DNA of 64,000 nucleotides from Ideonella_A sp963843805 (GTDB lineage: Bacteria; Pseudomonadota; Gammaproteobacteria; Burkholderiales; Burkholderiaceae_C), in assembly GCA_963843805.1 (NCBI GenBank), contig CAWJLY010000011.1, positions 183,683-247,682 of the forward strand. Reading direction: 5' to 3'. Of this stretch, positions 10,596-19,726 are shown piece by piece; within the stretch, counting starts at the first letter, position 1, and each line of letters starts with the position of its first letter. Position numbers and translations under genes: made by a program. The notes below the pieces were generated by a model that saw nothing but the letters and a program-made list of their open reading frames with translations, was not told the DNA's origin and ran no database searches.

Positions 10596-11141
10596 TCAGG
10601 CTATATCGGCGCAATGCAGCCCAAATTGACCCTTTCTGCGATCGGCGAAAAAATGCTCCAGGGTGGCTCGTACGGTGCGGAACGCCAATTGCTCCCAGGG
10701 AATTTCATCCTCGCGAAACAGCCGCGCTTCGATGGTCTCGGGCCCGGGTGCAAAGTCGGTATCGAGCAGACGTGCCCGGTAATACAAATGGACCTGGCTT
10801 ACCCGCGTGACGTTGAGCAGCGTGTACAGGCCTTGCATCTCGATGCGGGCGCCGGCCTCTTCGATGGTTTCGCGCAAGGCGCCTTCGGCGGTTGTTTCAC
10901 CCAGTTCCATGAAGCCGGCCGGCAGCGTCCAGAACCCGAAACGGGGCTCGATATTGCGTTTGCACAGCAACACCTGATCGCCCCACACCGGCAAGGTGCC
11001 GACCACATTGAGCGGATTCTCGTAGTGCACGTTGTGGCAGGCACTGCACACCGCACGCTCGCGGTTGTCATCTGGCGGAATTTCGTAACGGACCGAGCTG
11101 CCGCAACGTTTGCAGTGCCGGATCGAGCGGGTGTCGAGCAT
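10596..11141 (-). CDS. NUDIX hydrolase with N-terminal zinc ribbon
   Basis: A NUDIX pyrophosphohydrolase. A CxxC...CxxC zinc ribbon occupies the first ~40 residues (CKRCG and CSAC). A full Nudix box follows, with the G-x5-E-x7-RE-x2-EE-x-G pattern around LGETTAEGALRETIEEAG. The layout resembles NudC-like or ADP-ribose/NADH-type pyrophosphatases, but the substrate cannot be assigned. ATG 11141 was preferred to a TTG at 11168; neither has an ideal ribosome site. Its end lies 19 bases before the secretion ATPase, so it may share that transcript. Confidence 0.85.
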   Translation of the reverse strand: MLDTRSIRHCKRCGSSVRYEIPPDDNRERAVCSACHNVHYENPLNVVGTLPVWGDQVLLCKRNIEPRFGFWTLPAGFMELGETTAEGALRETIEEAGARIEMQGLYTLLNVTRVSQVHLYYRARLLDTDFAPGPETIEARLFREDEIPWEQLAFRTVRATLEHFFADRRKGQFGLHCADIA

Positions 11142-11256
11142 GTCAGCGAGTGTAGCGGCGCCCTCCAAGGTCGGTTTGCCGTGGGTTCCAGTCGGCCGGT
11201 CGACGCGGCGTCATGGCATGATGACAACCAACTCCACCGCTGCAGCAGGTCTACCC

Positions 11257-11961
11257 ATGAGTTTTGTCATCCCCGCGCCGCAACAGGCTGCCTTACCCGT
11301 CCGTGGCGGCCAGGCCGATGCGGCATTTCCGGTGCGCCGCATCTATTGCGTCGGGCGCAACTATGTCGAACACGCGATCGAGATGGGTTTTACCGGCCGC
11401 GAGCCGCCATTCTTCTTTCTCAAGCCGTCCGACGCAGTGCTGGTGGTTGCCGAAGGCACAACCGGCGAGATGCATTACCCGAGCCTGACCAAAAGCCTGC
11501 ACCATGAGGTTGAACTGGTGATGGCGATCGGCAAGGGCGGGCGCGATATCCCCGCCGAGCGGGCGATGGAGCACGTCTGGGGCTACGGCGTCGGGCTCGA
11601 CATGACGCGCCGCGATCTGCAAGGTCAGATGAAGAAGGAAGGCCGCCCCTGGTGCATCGGCAAGGCCTTCGATGAGTCGGCACCGATGGGCGCCCTGGTT
11701 CGGGCTGCCGATTGCAAGATCACCGACGAGACGCGAATCGAGTTGAAGGTCAATGGCGAGATCCGCCAGCAAAGCGTGATCGGCAAACTGATCTGGAGCA
11801 TGCCGGAGATCATCGAGCATCTGTCGAAGGCCTGGACGCTGCAGCCCGGTGATCTGATCTTCAGCGGCACGCCTGAAGGTGTCGCGGCGGTGGTTGCGGG
11901 GGACGTGCTCGAGGCGAGCGTCGATGGGGTGGGCAGCCTGCGGGTCAAGATCGTCGACTGA
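11257..11961 (+). CDS. Fumarylacetoacetate hydrolase (FAH) family protein
   Basis: A 234-residue protein of the FAH/2-hydroxyhepta-diene-dioate isomerase family, which cleaves or decarboxylates beta-diketo or ring-cleavage acids using a divalent metal. Family signs are the CVGRNYVEHA start of the fold, the metal-ligand region HHEVELV, the GLDMTRRDLQ block and the end motif PGDLIFSGTPEGV. Start ATG 11257 is preceded by AGCAGG. It is divergent from the NUDIX gene. Two more family members lie in this window at 52984 and 63436; the latter is its closer relative. The specific reaction is unknown. Confidence 0.88.
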   Translation: MSFVIPAPQQAALPVRGGQADAAFPVRRIYCVGRNYVEHAIEMGFTGREPPFFFLKPSDAVLVVAEGTTGEMHYPSLTKSLHHEVELVMAIGKGGRDIPAERAMEHVWGYGVGLDMTRRDLQGQMKKEGRPWCIGKAFDESAPMGALVRAADCKITDETRIELKVNGEIRQQSVIGKLIWSMPEIIEHLSKAWTLQPGDLIFSGTPEGVAAVVAGDVLEASVDGVGSLRVKIVD

Positions 11962-11964
11962 GCG

Positions 11965-13087
11965 TCAGATCTCGAGCCGGCCGGCATAACCGGTCAGTTC
12001 CAGGTAGCCGTGGCCGATCAGCCGGCCGGCCGGGTCACGAACGGTGCTCAGGCCTTCCCAGTAAACCGAGCCGGTGCTGCGCCGGCTGTCGAGTTCCTGA
12101 TCATCGAACATCGCGGCCACGCTGAACACGCCAGCCGGTGTCGCAACTTGCCACTCGACCGGATAGCTCGCCTGGGTATGGGGGCTCAGCCAGCGCCGCA
12201 GTGGCTTGAACGTCGACCTCGCCTGGCAGAAAATTGCGCGTCGCGCCGCCGCTGGCTCGCCAACTGCCACCGGCGTACAACGCACTGCCATCGGCCTGGC
12301 GCACGCGAAATGCCGTCAGCGCGCTGCCATCGGTCAGGTTGATGCCGATCCAGTCCCAGCCGACCGCTTCGGCAGCCAGCAGGCTGTTGCTCCATTCGTG
12401 ATCGAGCCAGGCCTTGCCTGCCACCCGCAGCTGCTTGCCGTCCAGTGTCAGCTGGCCTTCTGCATCGAGATGCGGTTGGCTGTAGTAGCGGCTGACCTGC
12501 GCGGGGTCGGGGCCTTTCTGCGAAAGACCGTCAATCCCTTGCAGCAGCAGCGGTTGCCGAGCCAGCAGTTGAAGATCGAGTGCATAAGCCGCCGCTTCAC
12601 TGACCACGCGGGCCCGGTATTCGGAGGCGTCCGCGTTGCCGGTCCGTTGCAATTGCCAGTTGCGAAGCCAGATGTCGGTATCGCCGGCACGGGCTTCGGC
12701 AATCTGGAAACCGGCGCGGGCCGAGCGTTGATCGTGACGCAACTGGCGGCTCGCCAACACACTCAGTGCCGCGTGCGCAAAGATGATCTGGGTGGCGGCA
12801 AAGCGACTCGGGTGATCGGCCGGCACAGCGGTTCGCAGGCGGAAGAAGGTCAACTGGAAACCGAATTCAGGCGCTGCTCCCCGGCCTTTGGTGGTCAAGG
12901 CGCCGGTGACATACCACCATTCGATTCGCGAATCGGGGTGGGCGCCGAAATCCGTGGGGAACATCAACGGTCGCGTATCCAGCGCCTGCCGAGCTGGCCC
13001 GCTCGCCAGCGGCGGATGGTTGGCACCGCCTGCCAGGTCGTGCAGGCCGGCAGCTGTCGGCAGGGCGATGAAGGCGCGGCGATCCAT
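11965..13087 (-). CDS. AttH/CrtC-type lipocalin-like protein (frameshifted)
   Basis: Resembles the AttH/carotenoid 1,2-hydratase (CrtC) fold family. It has SRIEWWYVTG near the start, a KAWLDHEWSNS block, GWDWIGINL, and at the end DDQELDSRRSTG-type and GYLELTGYAG motifs. The last ~85 residues are in a different frame; the switch lies at about 12195-12215, and one base restores a single ~365-residue protein. The N-terminus (MDRRAFIALP) looks like a signal segment. Such genes usually follow an FtsX/MacB-like ABC transporter, but none is here. A functional hydratase role is not implied: no carotenoid genes are nearby. Confidence 0.72.
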
Positions 13088-13189
13088 GCTTGCCAGCATC
13101 GCACAGGCGGGCAGTCGAGGCGCTGCAAGGGCAAAATAGCCTGCCCAGACCAGCCACAGGCTTCGCAGCGAGTGTTTGCCTGCCAATCG

Positions 13190-14254
13190 ATGCAGATTTT
13201 CCACAACCCGGATCACCACCTGCATCAAGGACAGAACGAAATGTTTCGTGGCCGGCTGGTGCCGTGTCATGAGCGCAGCGAGCGGCTCGACCATGTGATG
13301 GCGGAGCTGGCCCGGCGACCGGTCGGCAGTCTCCGGAAACCGGCGTACAGCGGCCTCGACGACGCCTTGCTGCAGATCCATGCACCGGCTTATCTGCAGT
13401 TTCTGGCGACGGCCTGGGACCAATGGGTTGCCATCGATCCGGACCATGCGCAGACCGATGCCTTGCCGTCGGTCTGGCCTGCGCGTGGCATGCGGCGCGA
13501 TGTCGTGCCGGACAATTTTTCAGCGCGCCTGGGACTGTATTCATTCGACGGCGGAACGCCGCTGACGGCCGGCAGCTGGGCGGCGGCTCGAAGCGGTGCG
13601 GCATGCGCTCTCGGCGCTGCAAATGCCGTCGCCGACCGCGCAGCCGCGGCGGCATTTGCGCTGACCCGACCGCCGGGTCATCACGCCGGTGCCGACTTCA
13701 TGGGCGGTTATTGCTTTCTGAACAACTCGGCGTTGGCCGCGCAACAACTGCGCAACCGCGGTTTCGAGCGGGTGGCGGTGCTCGACATCGACTACCACCA
13801 CGGCAACGGCACGCAGGCCATCTTCTACGACCGGCCTGACGTGCTGACCGTGTCGCTGCATGGCGACCCGCGGACCGAATACCCGTTCTACCTCGGCCAC
13901 GCCGACGAACGCGGTGCAGCGGCGGGCACGGGCTTCAACTTCAACCTGCCGATGCCGCGTGGCACCGTTTTCGCCGACTGGCGGGTGTCCCTGGCGAGTG
14001 GTCTCGATGCGATTGTCGGCTTCGCGGCGCAGGCGGTGGTGGTTGCGATCGGGGTCGACACCTTCGAAGGTGACCCGATCTCGGGCTTCAGGCTTCGCTG
14101 CGCGGACTATCTCGATGTCGGCCGCGACATCGCCCGGTCGCTGGGCGAACTGCCGGTGGTCTGGGTGTTCGAAGGGGGTTATGCGGTCGACGAGATCGGG
14201 GTCAATCTGGTCAATGTGCTCGAGGGATTCGAGAATTCGCGGCGGGGTTTGTAG
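13190..14254 (+). CDS. Histone deacetylase-family / acetylpolyamine amidohydrolase
   Basis: A 354-residue zinc deacetylase of the HDAC/AcuC/AphA superfamily. The fold motifs are complete: the RPPGHHA histidine pair, zinc site LDIDYHHGNGT, and the second aspartate in GVDTFEGDP, followed by FEGGY near the C-terminus. Start ATG 13190 gives the family's usual MQIFHNPDHHLH opening. In bacteria such enzymes remove acetyl groups from polyamines or small amides; the substrate here is not determined. It is divergent from the AttH-like gene and convergent with valS. Confidence 0.9.
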   Translation: MQIFHNPDHHLHQGQNEMFRGRLVPCHERSERLDHVMAELARRPVGSLRKPAYSGLDDALLQIHAPAYLQFLATAWDQWVAIDPDHAQTDALPSVWPARGMRRDVVPDNFSARLGLYSFDGGTPLTAGSWAAARSGAACALGAANAVADRAAAAAFALTRPPGHHAGADFMGGYCFLNNSALAAQQLRNRGFERVAVLDIDYHHGNGTQAIFYDRPDVLTVSLHGDPRTEYPFYLGHADERGAAAGTGFNFNLPMPRGTVFADWRVSLASGLDAIVGFAAQAVVVAIGVDTFEGDPISGFRLRCADYLDVGRDIARSLGELPVVWVFEGGYAVDEIGVNLVNVLEGFENSRRGL

Positions 14255-14382
14255 AAACAGCTTCAGCCGCACTTCGGCCTCCAGGCAGGCACAGCAAGCG
14301 CGGCTGCGGCTGCTCCTGCTCAATGCGCAGCAGAAGCTGGGTCGTCAAGCCGACGCCGCCAACTGCAGCAGCCGGCGAATCG

Positions 14383-17229
14383 TCAGGCCGATGCCGCCAG
14401 CCGCTCGACCTGCTGGGCAAGGCGCTCGCGGGTGGCGCTGAAATCAGCGACGCGCGCGCGCTCCTGCTCGACCACCGCAGCCGGCGCGCGGGCAACAAAA
14501 CTCTGGTTGTCGAGCTTGGCATGGGCCTTGGCGATTTCGCCGGCCAGGCGGTCGATTTCCTTGCGCAGCCGCTCGAGTTCGGCGGCGATGTCGATCTCGA
14601 TGAACAAGGCCATCCGCAAGCCACCAGCCACCGCCGCCGGCGCCGCTTCGGTGGCGCGGTCGAACTCCGCCTCGTCGGCAACTGAGCGCACCTCGGACAG
14701 CTTGGCAAGGGCTTGCAGCAGCGGCGCCGACTGCTCGATGAATGCGGTGTCGCCGTGAACCAGCAGCGGCACCCGCAGCGCCGGCGACAAGCTCATCTCG
14801 CTGCGCAGGTTGCGACACGCGCCGACCACCGCCTTCAAGCGATCGATCCAGACATCGGATGCTTCGTCGATGCGATCGAGCTGGGGCTGCGGATAATCGG
14901 CGGTGACGATGCTCGAATCCGCGCTTGCGGCTTTGCGGCCGGCGACCCGTGCCACCCGTTCCCACAATTCGGCGGTGATGAACGGCGTGATCGGGTGCAA
15001 CAGCCGCAGCACGGCTTCGAGCACGCGGATCAGCGTTCGCCGGGTCGCGCGCTGCTCTGATTCGGCGCCGTTCTGGATCTGCACCTTGGCGATTTCGAGG
15101 TACCAGTCGCAATATTCATCCCAGACGAACTGGTAGATTGCATTGGCGACATTGTCGAGCCGCAACTCGGCAAAACCCTTTTCGACCGCCGCCTCGACCC
15201 GCTGCAACTGGTTGCTGATCCACTTGTCGGCCGGACTGAATGTCAGGTAGTTGTGAAACGGCTGGCCCGGGGCACATTCGGCCTTGGTGTGGGATTGCAG
15301 CCCGCAGTCCTGGCCCTCGCAATTCATCAGGACGAAGCGGGTCGCATTCCATAGCTTGTTGCAGAAATTGCGATAACCCTCGCAACGCTTGGTATCGAAA
15401 TTGATATTGCGCCCGAGGCTGGCATAACTGGCCATCGTGAAGCGCAGCGCATCGGCGCCATACGCCGGCATGCCTTGCGGAAATTCCTTCCTCACCCGTG
15501 CGGCAACCTTCGGCGCGGTTTCAGGCTTGCGCAGGCCGACGGTGCTTTTGCGCACCAGCGTGTCGAGATCGACGCCTTCGATGAGATCGACCGGATCGAG
15601 CACGTTGCCCTCCGACTTGCTCATCTTCTTGCCTTCGCTGTCGCGCACCATGCCGTGGATATAGACCGTCCGAAACGGCACCCGGCCGGTGAAATGAGTC
15701 GTCATCATGATCATCCGGGCGACCCAGAAGAAGATGATTTCGTAGCCGGTGACGAGTACGCTGGATGGCAGGAACAGATCCATCTCCCTGGTCTGCGCGG
15801 GCCAGCCCAGCGTCGAGAACGGCACCAGCGCCGACGAGTACCAGGTGTCGAGCACGTCTTCGTCACGCGTCAACACCCCCGAGTAGCCGGCTGCTGTTGC
15901 CTTGGCACGAGCTTCGTCTTCGTTGCGACCGACAAACAGCTCGCCGTTGCTGCCGTACCAGGCCGGGATCTGATGGCCCCACCAGAGCTGGCGGCTGATG
16001 CACCAGTCCTGGATATTCTTCATCCACTGATCGTAGGTATTGACCCAGTTCTCGGGCACGAACCTGACCTCGCCCGAGGCCACCGCGTCGATCGCTTTTT
16101 GCGCGATGCTCTTGCCGTCCGGGCCCGGCTTGCTGACCGCCACGAACCATTGGTCGGTCAGCATCGGTTCGATGATCTGTCCGGTGCGGCCGCAGCGCGG
16201 CACCATCAGCTTGTGTTTTCTGGTTTCGACCAGCAGACCTTGGGCGTCGAGGTCGGCAACGATGCGCTTGCGGGCGACGAAGCGGTCGAGCCCCTGGTAA
16301 GCAGCGGGTGCGTTCTCGTTGATCTTCGCATCGAGTGTCAACACGCCGATCATCGGCAGGCCGTGGCGCTGGCCGACCGCATAGTCGTTGGCATCATGCG
16401 CGGGGGTCACCTTGACCACGCCGGTGCCGAATTCACGATCCACATACTCGTCGGCGATCACCGGAATCTCGCGGCCGACCAGCGGCAGCGTCACGGTCTT
16501 GCCGATCAGTGCGCCATAACGCTCATCGTCGGGGTGCACCATCACCGCGACATCGCCGAGCATGGTCTCCGGGCGGGTGGTTGCCACGACAACCGCGCCA
16601 CTGCCATCGCTGAGCGGGTAGCTGATATGCCACAGAAAGCCGTCTTCCTCTTCGCTTTCGACTTCCAGATCGGACACCGCGGATTTCAGCACCGGATCCC
16701 AGCTGACCAGGCGTTTGCCGCGGTAGATCAAGCCTTGCTCATGGAGCTGGACGAAGGTGTCGGTGACGATCGCCGACAGCTTGTCGTCCATCGTGAAATA
16801 TTCATGAGCCCAATCGACGCTGGCGCCGATGCGCCGCATCTGCTGGGTGATCGTCGAGCCGGACTGCTCTTTCCACTCCCACACCTTGGCGACGAAATTC
16901 TTGCGGCCGAGCTCGTGCCGGCTGATTTTTTGCTGCTCCAGCTGCCGCTCGACGACGATCTGCGTGGCGATGCCCGCGTGGTCGGTGCCCGGCACCCACA
17001 AGGTGTTGTGCCCGCGCATCCGGTGGTAGCGGGTCAGCGCATCCATGATCGTCTGATTGAACGCATGGCCCATGTGCAAGGTGCCGGTCACATTGGGCGG
17101 CGGCAACTGGATGCAGAAGGAGGCCTTGCCGTCGTCGAGCGCCGGCGCATAGACGCCGCTTTGCTCCCACTGCGGTGCCCAGCGGGCCTCGATGGCGGCG
17201 GGTTCGAAGGATTTGGCGAGTTCGTTCAT
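14383..17229 (-). CDS. valS: Valyl-tRNA synthetase
   Basis: A 948-residue class I aminoacyl-tRNA synthetase charging tRNA-Val. It has the HIGH-type motif in PPPNVTGTLHMGHAF (~residue 45), a large CP1 editing domain with GTGVVKVTPAHD, and KMSKS (KKMSKSEGN). An anticodon-binding helical domain follows and then the C-terminal coiled-coil arm typical of ValRS. Length and motif order are normal and the frame is intact. Convergent with the deacetylase gene; the 129 bases between them show no strong terminator. Confidence 0.98.
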   Translation of the reverse strand: MNELAKSFEPAAIEARWAPQWEQSGVYAPALDDGKASFCIQLPPPNVTGTLHMGHAFNQTIMDALTRYHRMRGHNTLWVPGTDHAGIATQIVVERQLEQQKISRHELGRKNFVAKVWEWKEQSGSTITQQMRRIGASVDWAHEYFTMDDKLSAIVTDTFVQLHEQGLIYRGKRLVSWDPVLKSAVSDLEVESEEEDGFLWHISYPLSDGSGAVVVATTRPETMLGDVAVMVHPDDERYGALIGKTVTLPLVGREIPVIADEYVDREFGTGVVKVTPAHDANDYAVGQRHGLPMIGVLTLDAKINENAPAAYQGLDRFVARKRIVADLDAQGLLVETRKHKLMVPRCGRTGQIIEPMLTDQWFVAVSKPGPDGKSIAQKAIDAVASGEVRFVPENWVNTYDQWMKNIQDWCISRQLWWGHQIPAWYGSNGELFVGRNEDEARAKATAAGYSGVLTRDEDVLDTWYSSALVPFSTLGWPAQTREMDLFLPSSVLVTGYEIIFFWVARMIMMTTHFTGRVPFRTVYIHGMVRDSEGKKMSKSEGNVLDPVDLIEGVDLDTLVRKSTVGLRKPETAPKVAARVRKEFPQGMPAYGADALRFTMASYASLGRNINFDTKRCEGYRNFCNKLWNATRFVLMNCEGQDCGLQSHTKAECAPGQPFHNYLTFSPADKWISNQLQRVEAAVEKGFAELRLDNVANAIYQFVWDEYCDWYLEIAKVQIQNGAESEQRATRRTLIRVLEAVLRLLHPITPFITAELWERVARVAGRKAASADSSIVTADYPQPQLDRIDEASDVWIDRLKAVVGACRNLRSEMSLSPALRVPLLVHGDTAFIEQSAPLLQALAKLSEVRSVADEAEFDRATEAAPAAVAGGLRMALFIEIDIAAELERLRKEIDRLAGEIAKAHAKLDNQSFVARAPAAVVEQERARVADFSATRERLAQQVERLAASA

Positions 17230-17381
17230 CGGAAATCAGGCAGAAAAACGGGTGCGCGGCTGACAGCGCGCCAGACGTGCACTTGAAACAGCAATTGTAG
17301 GTGGCGGGGTGGCCGCAAAGGGGCCGCGCACGCCGTTCAGCGGCGCACTGCGCCTGTGCGATCGGACTCTGCCCGGCAGGC

Positions 17382-17432
17382 AAAAAAGAAGCCCACTCGG
17401 CACGCGCGGGCAGCGCGCAGGCGGTGGGCTTC
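17382..17432 (-). terminator. Rho-independent terminator of the OmpA-family gene
   Basis: On the minus strand a stem GAAGCCCAC/GTGGGCTTC is followed directly by TTTTTT (17382-17387). A GC-rich internal loop folds further. It begins ~33 bases after the OmpA-family stop codon. Confidence 0.85.
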
Positions 17433-17464
17433 GGGCGACGGCCGGCAACGGCCGTGGCGGACGA

Positions 17465-18514
<1,050 letters not shown>

Positions 18515-18642
18515 CTTTGTTCTCCTAGAGTTGTCGTGCGAATCCGGCCCAAAACCTCAACGGTTTGCGGACTGGCCCGATGGTGCTTGGTCGGCTGCAG
18601 CCAGTCAAGTTGGTGTTGCAGCACAACATCGGCGAGCGCCCC

Positions 18643-19620
18643 CTACATCAGCAGGTGCTCGCCGGCATTGTCGCCGCCCAATATCACGTAATTGACCTTG
18701 CGTATGTCAGCCAGAGCCGTGCCGCCCGCATAACTGATCGAGCTCTGCACGTCTTCGCGCATTTCTCGCAGCGTATCGGCCAGGGCGCCCTTGATCGGCT
18801 CGAGGATGCGTTTGCCTTCGACGTGTTTGTATTCGCCCTTGTTGAAATCGCTGGCACTGCCGAAATATTCCTTGAATCGCTTGCCGTCGACTTCGACCGT
18901 GCGCCCGGGCGATTCTTCATGCCCTGCAAACAGGGCGCCGATCATCACCATCGCGGCGCCGAAGCGGATGCTTTTGGCGATGTCGCCGTGATCTCGGATG
19001 CCGCCGTCAGCGATGATCGGTTTGGTCGCGACACGCGCGCACCATTTCAGGGCGCTGAGCTGCCAGCCGCCTGTGCCGAAGCCGGTCTTCAGTTTGGTGA
19101 TGCAGACCTTGCCGGGGCCGACGCCGACCTTGGTTGCATCTGCTCCCCAGTTCTCCAGATCGATGACGGCTTCGGGCGTCGCCACGTTGCCGGCGATCAC
19201 GAAGGTATCGGGCAGCCGCGACTTGATGTGCGCAATCATCCGCTGCACCGTATCGGCATGCCCGTGGGCGATGTCGATGGTCACATAGTCGGCCCCCACA
19301 CCCTCGGCTGCCAGCTGGTCGATCAACTGGTAGTCTGCCGGTTTGACGCCAGCGCTGATCGAGACGAACAGCCCCTTGTCGCGCATCTGCTTCGCATACG
19401 CCACGTTGTCCAGGTCGAAGCGGTGCATGACGTAGAAATAGCCATTGGCGGCCAGCCATTCGCTGATCGGCTGGTCGACCACCGTTTTCATGTTGGCCGG
19501 CACCACCGGAAGCTCGAAGCGGCGCGGGCCGAACATCGTCGATGCGTCGCATTCGCTGCGACTTGCGACGCGGCATTTGCGCGGCAGCAGCAACACGTTG
19601 TCGTAATCGAAAATCTCCAT
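18643..19620 (-). CDS. guaC: GMP reductase
   Basis: A 325-residue IMPDH/GMPR-family TIM barrel that reductively deaminates GMP to IMP in purine salvage. The catalytic cysteine loop is present as GVGPGKVCITK, with IIADGGIRDHGD and the GALFAGHEESPG phosphate/flap region. There is no CBS insert, which favours GMP reductase over IMP dehydrogenase. Start ATG 19620 has AAGGAG nine bases upstream; a longer frame upstream is ignored. Divergent from the helicase gene. Confidence 0.92.
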   Translation of the reverse strand: MEIFDYDNVLLLPRKCRVASRSECDASTMFGPRRFELPVVPANMKTVVDQPISEWLAANGYFYVMHRFDLDNVAYAKQMRDKGLFVSISAGVKPADYQLIDQLAAEGVGADYVTIDIAHGHADTVQRMIAHIKSRLPDTFVIAGNVATPEAVIDLENWGADATKVGVGPGKVCITKLKTGFGTGGWQLSALKWCARVATKPIIADGGIRDHGDIAKSIRFGAAMVMIGALFAGHEESPGRTVEVDGKRFKEYFGSASDFNKGEYKHVEGKRILEPIKGALADTLREMREDVQSSISYAGGTALADIRKVNYVILGGDNAGEHLLM

Positions 19621-19726
19621 CGCGTTCGCTCCTTGCGAAAAAAGTCTCGCGAAGGACTTTATACCGTCGCCGTTGCCTGATCCGGGCCACCGATGGCACC
19701 GATTCGGCATGCCCGACAATGGGCGC

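Noticed and set aside
14255..14382. Terminator between the deacetylase gene and valS
   Set aside because: Inverted repeats are weak and no T-run follows on either strand.
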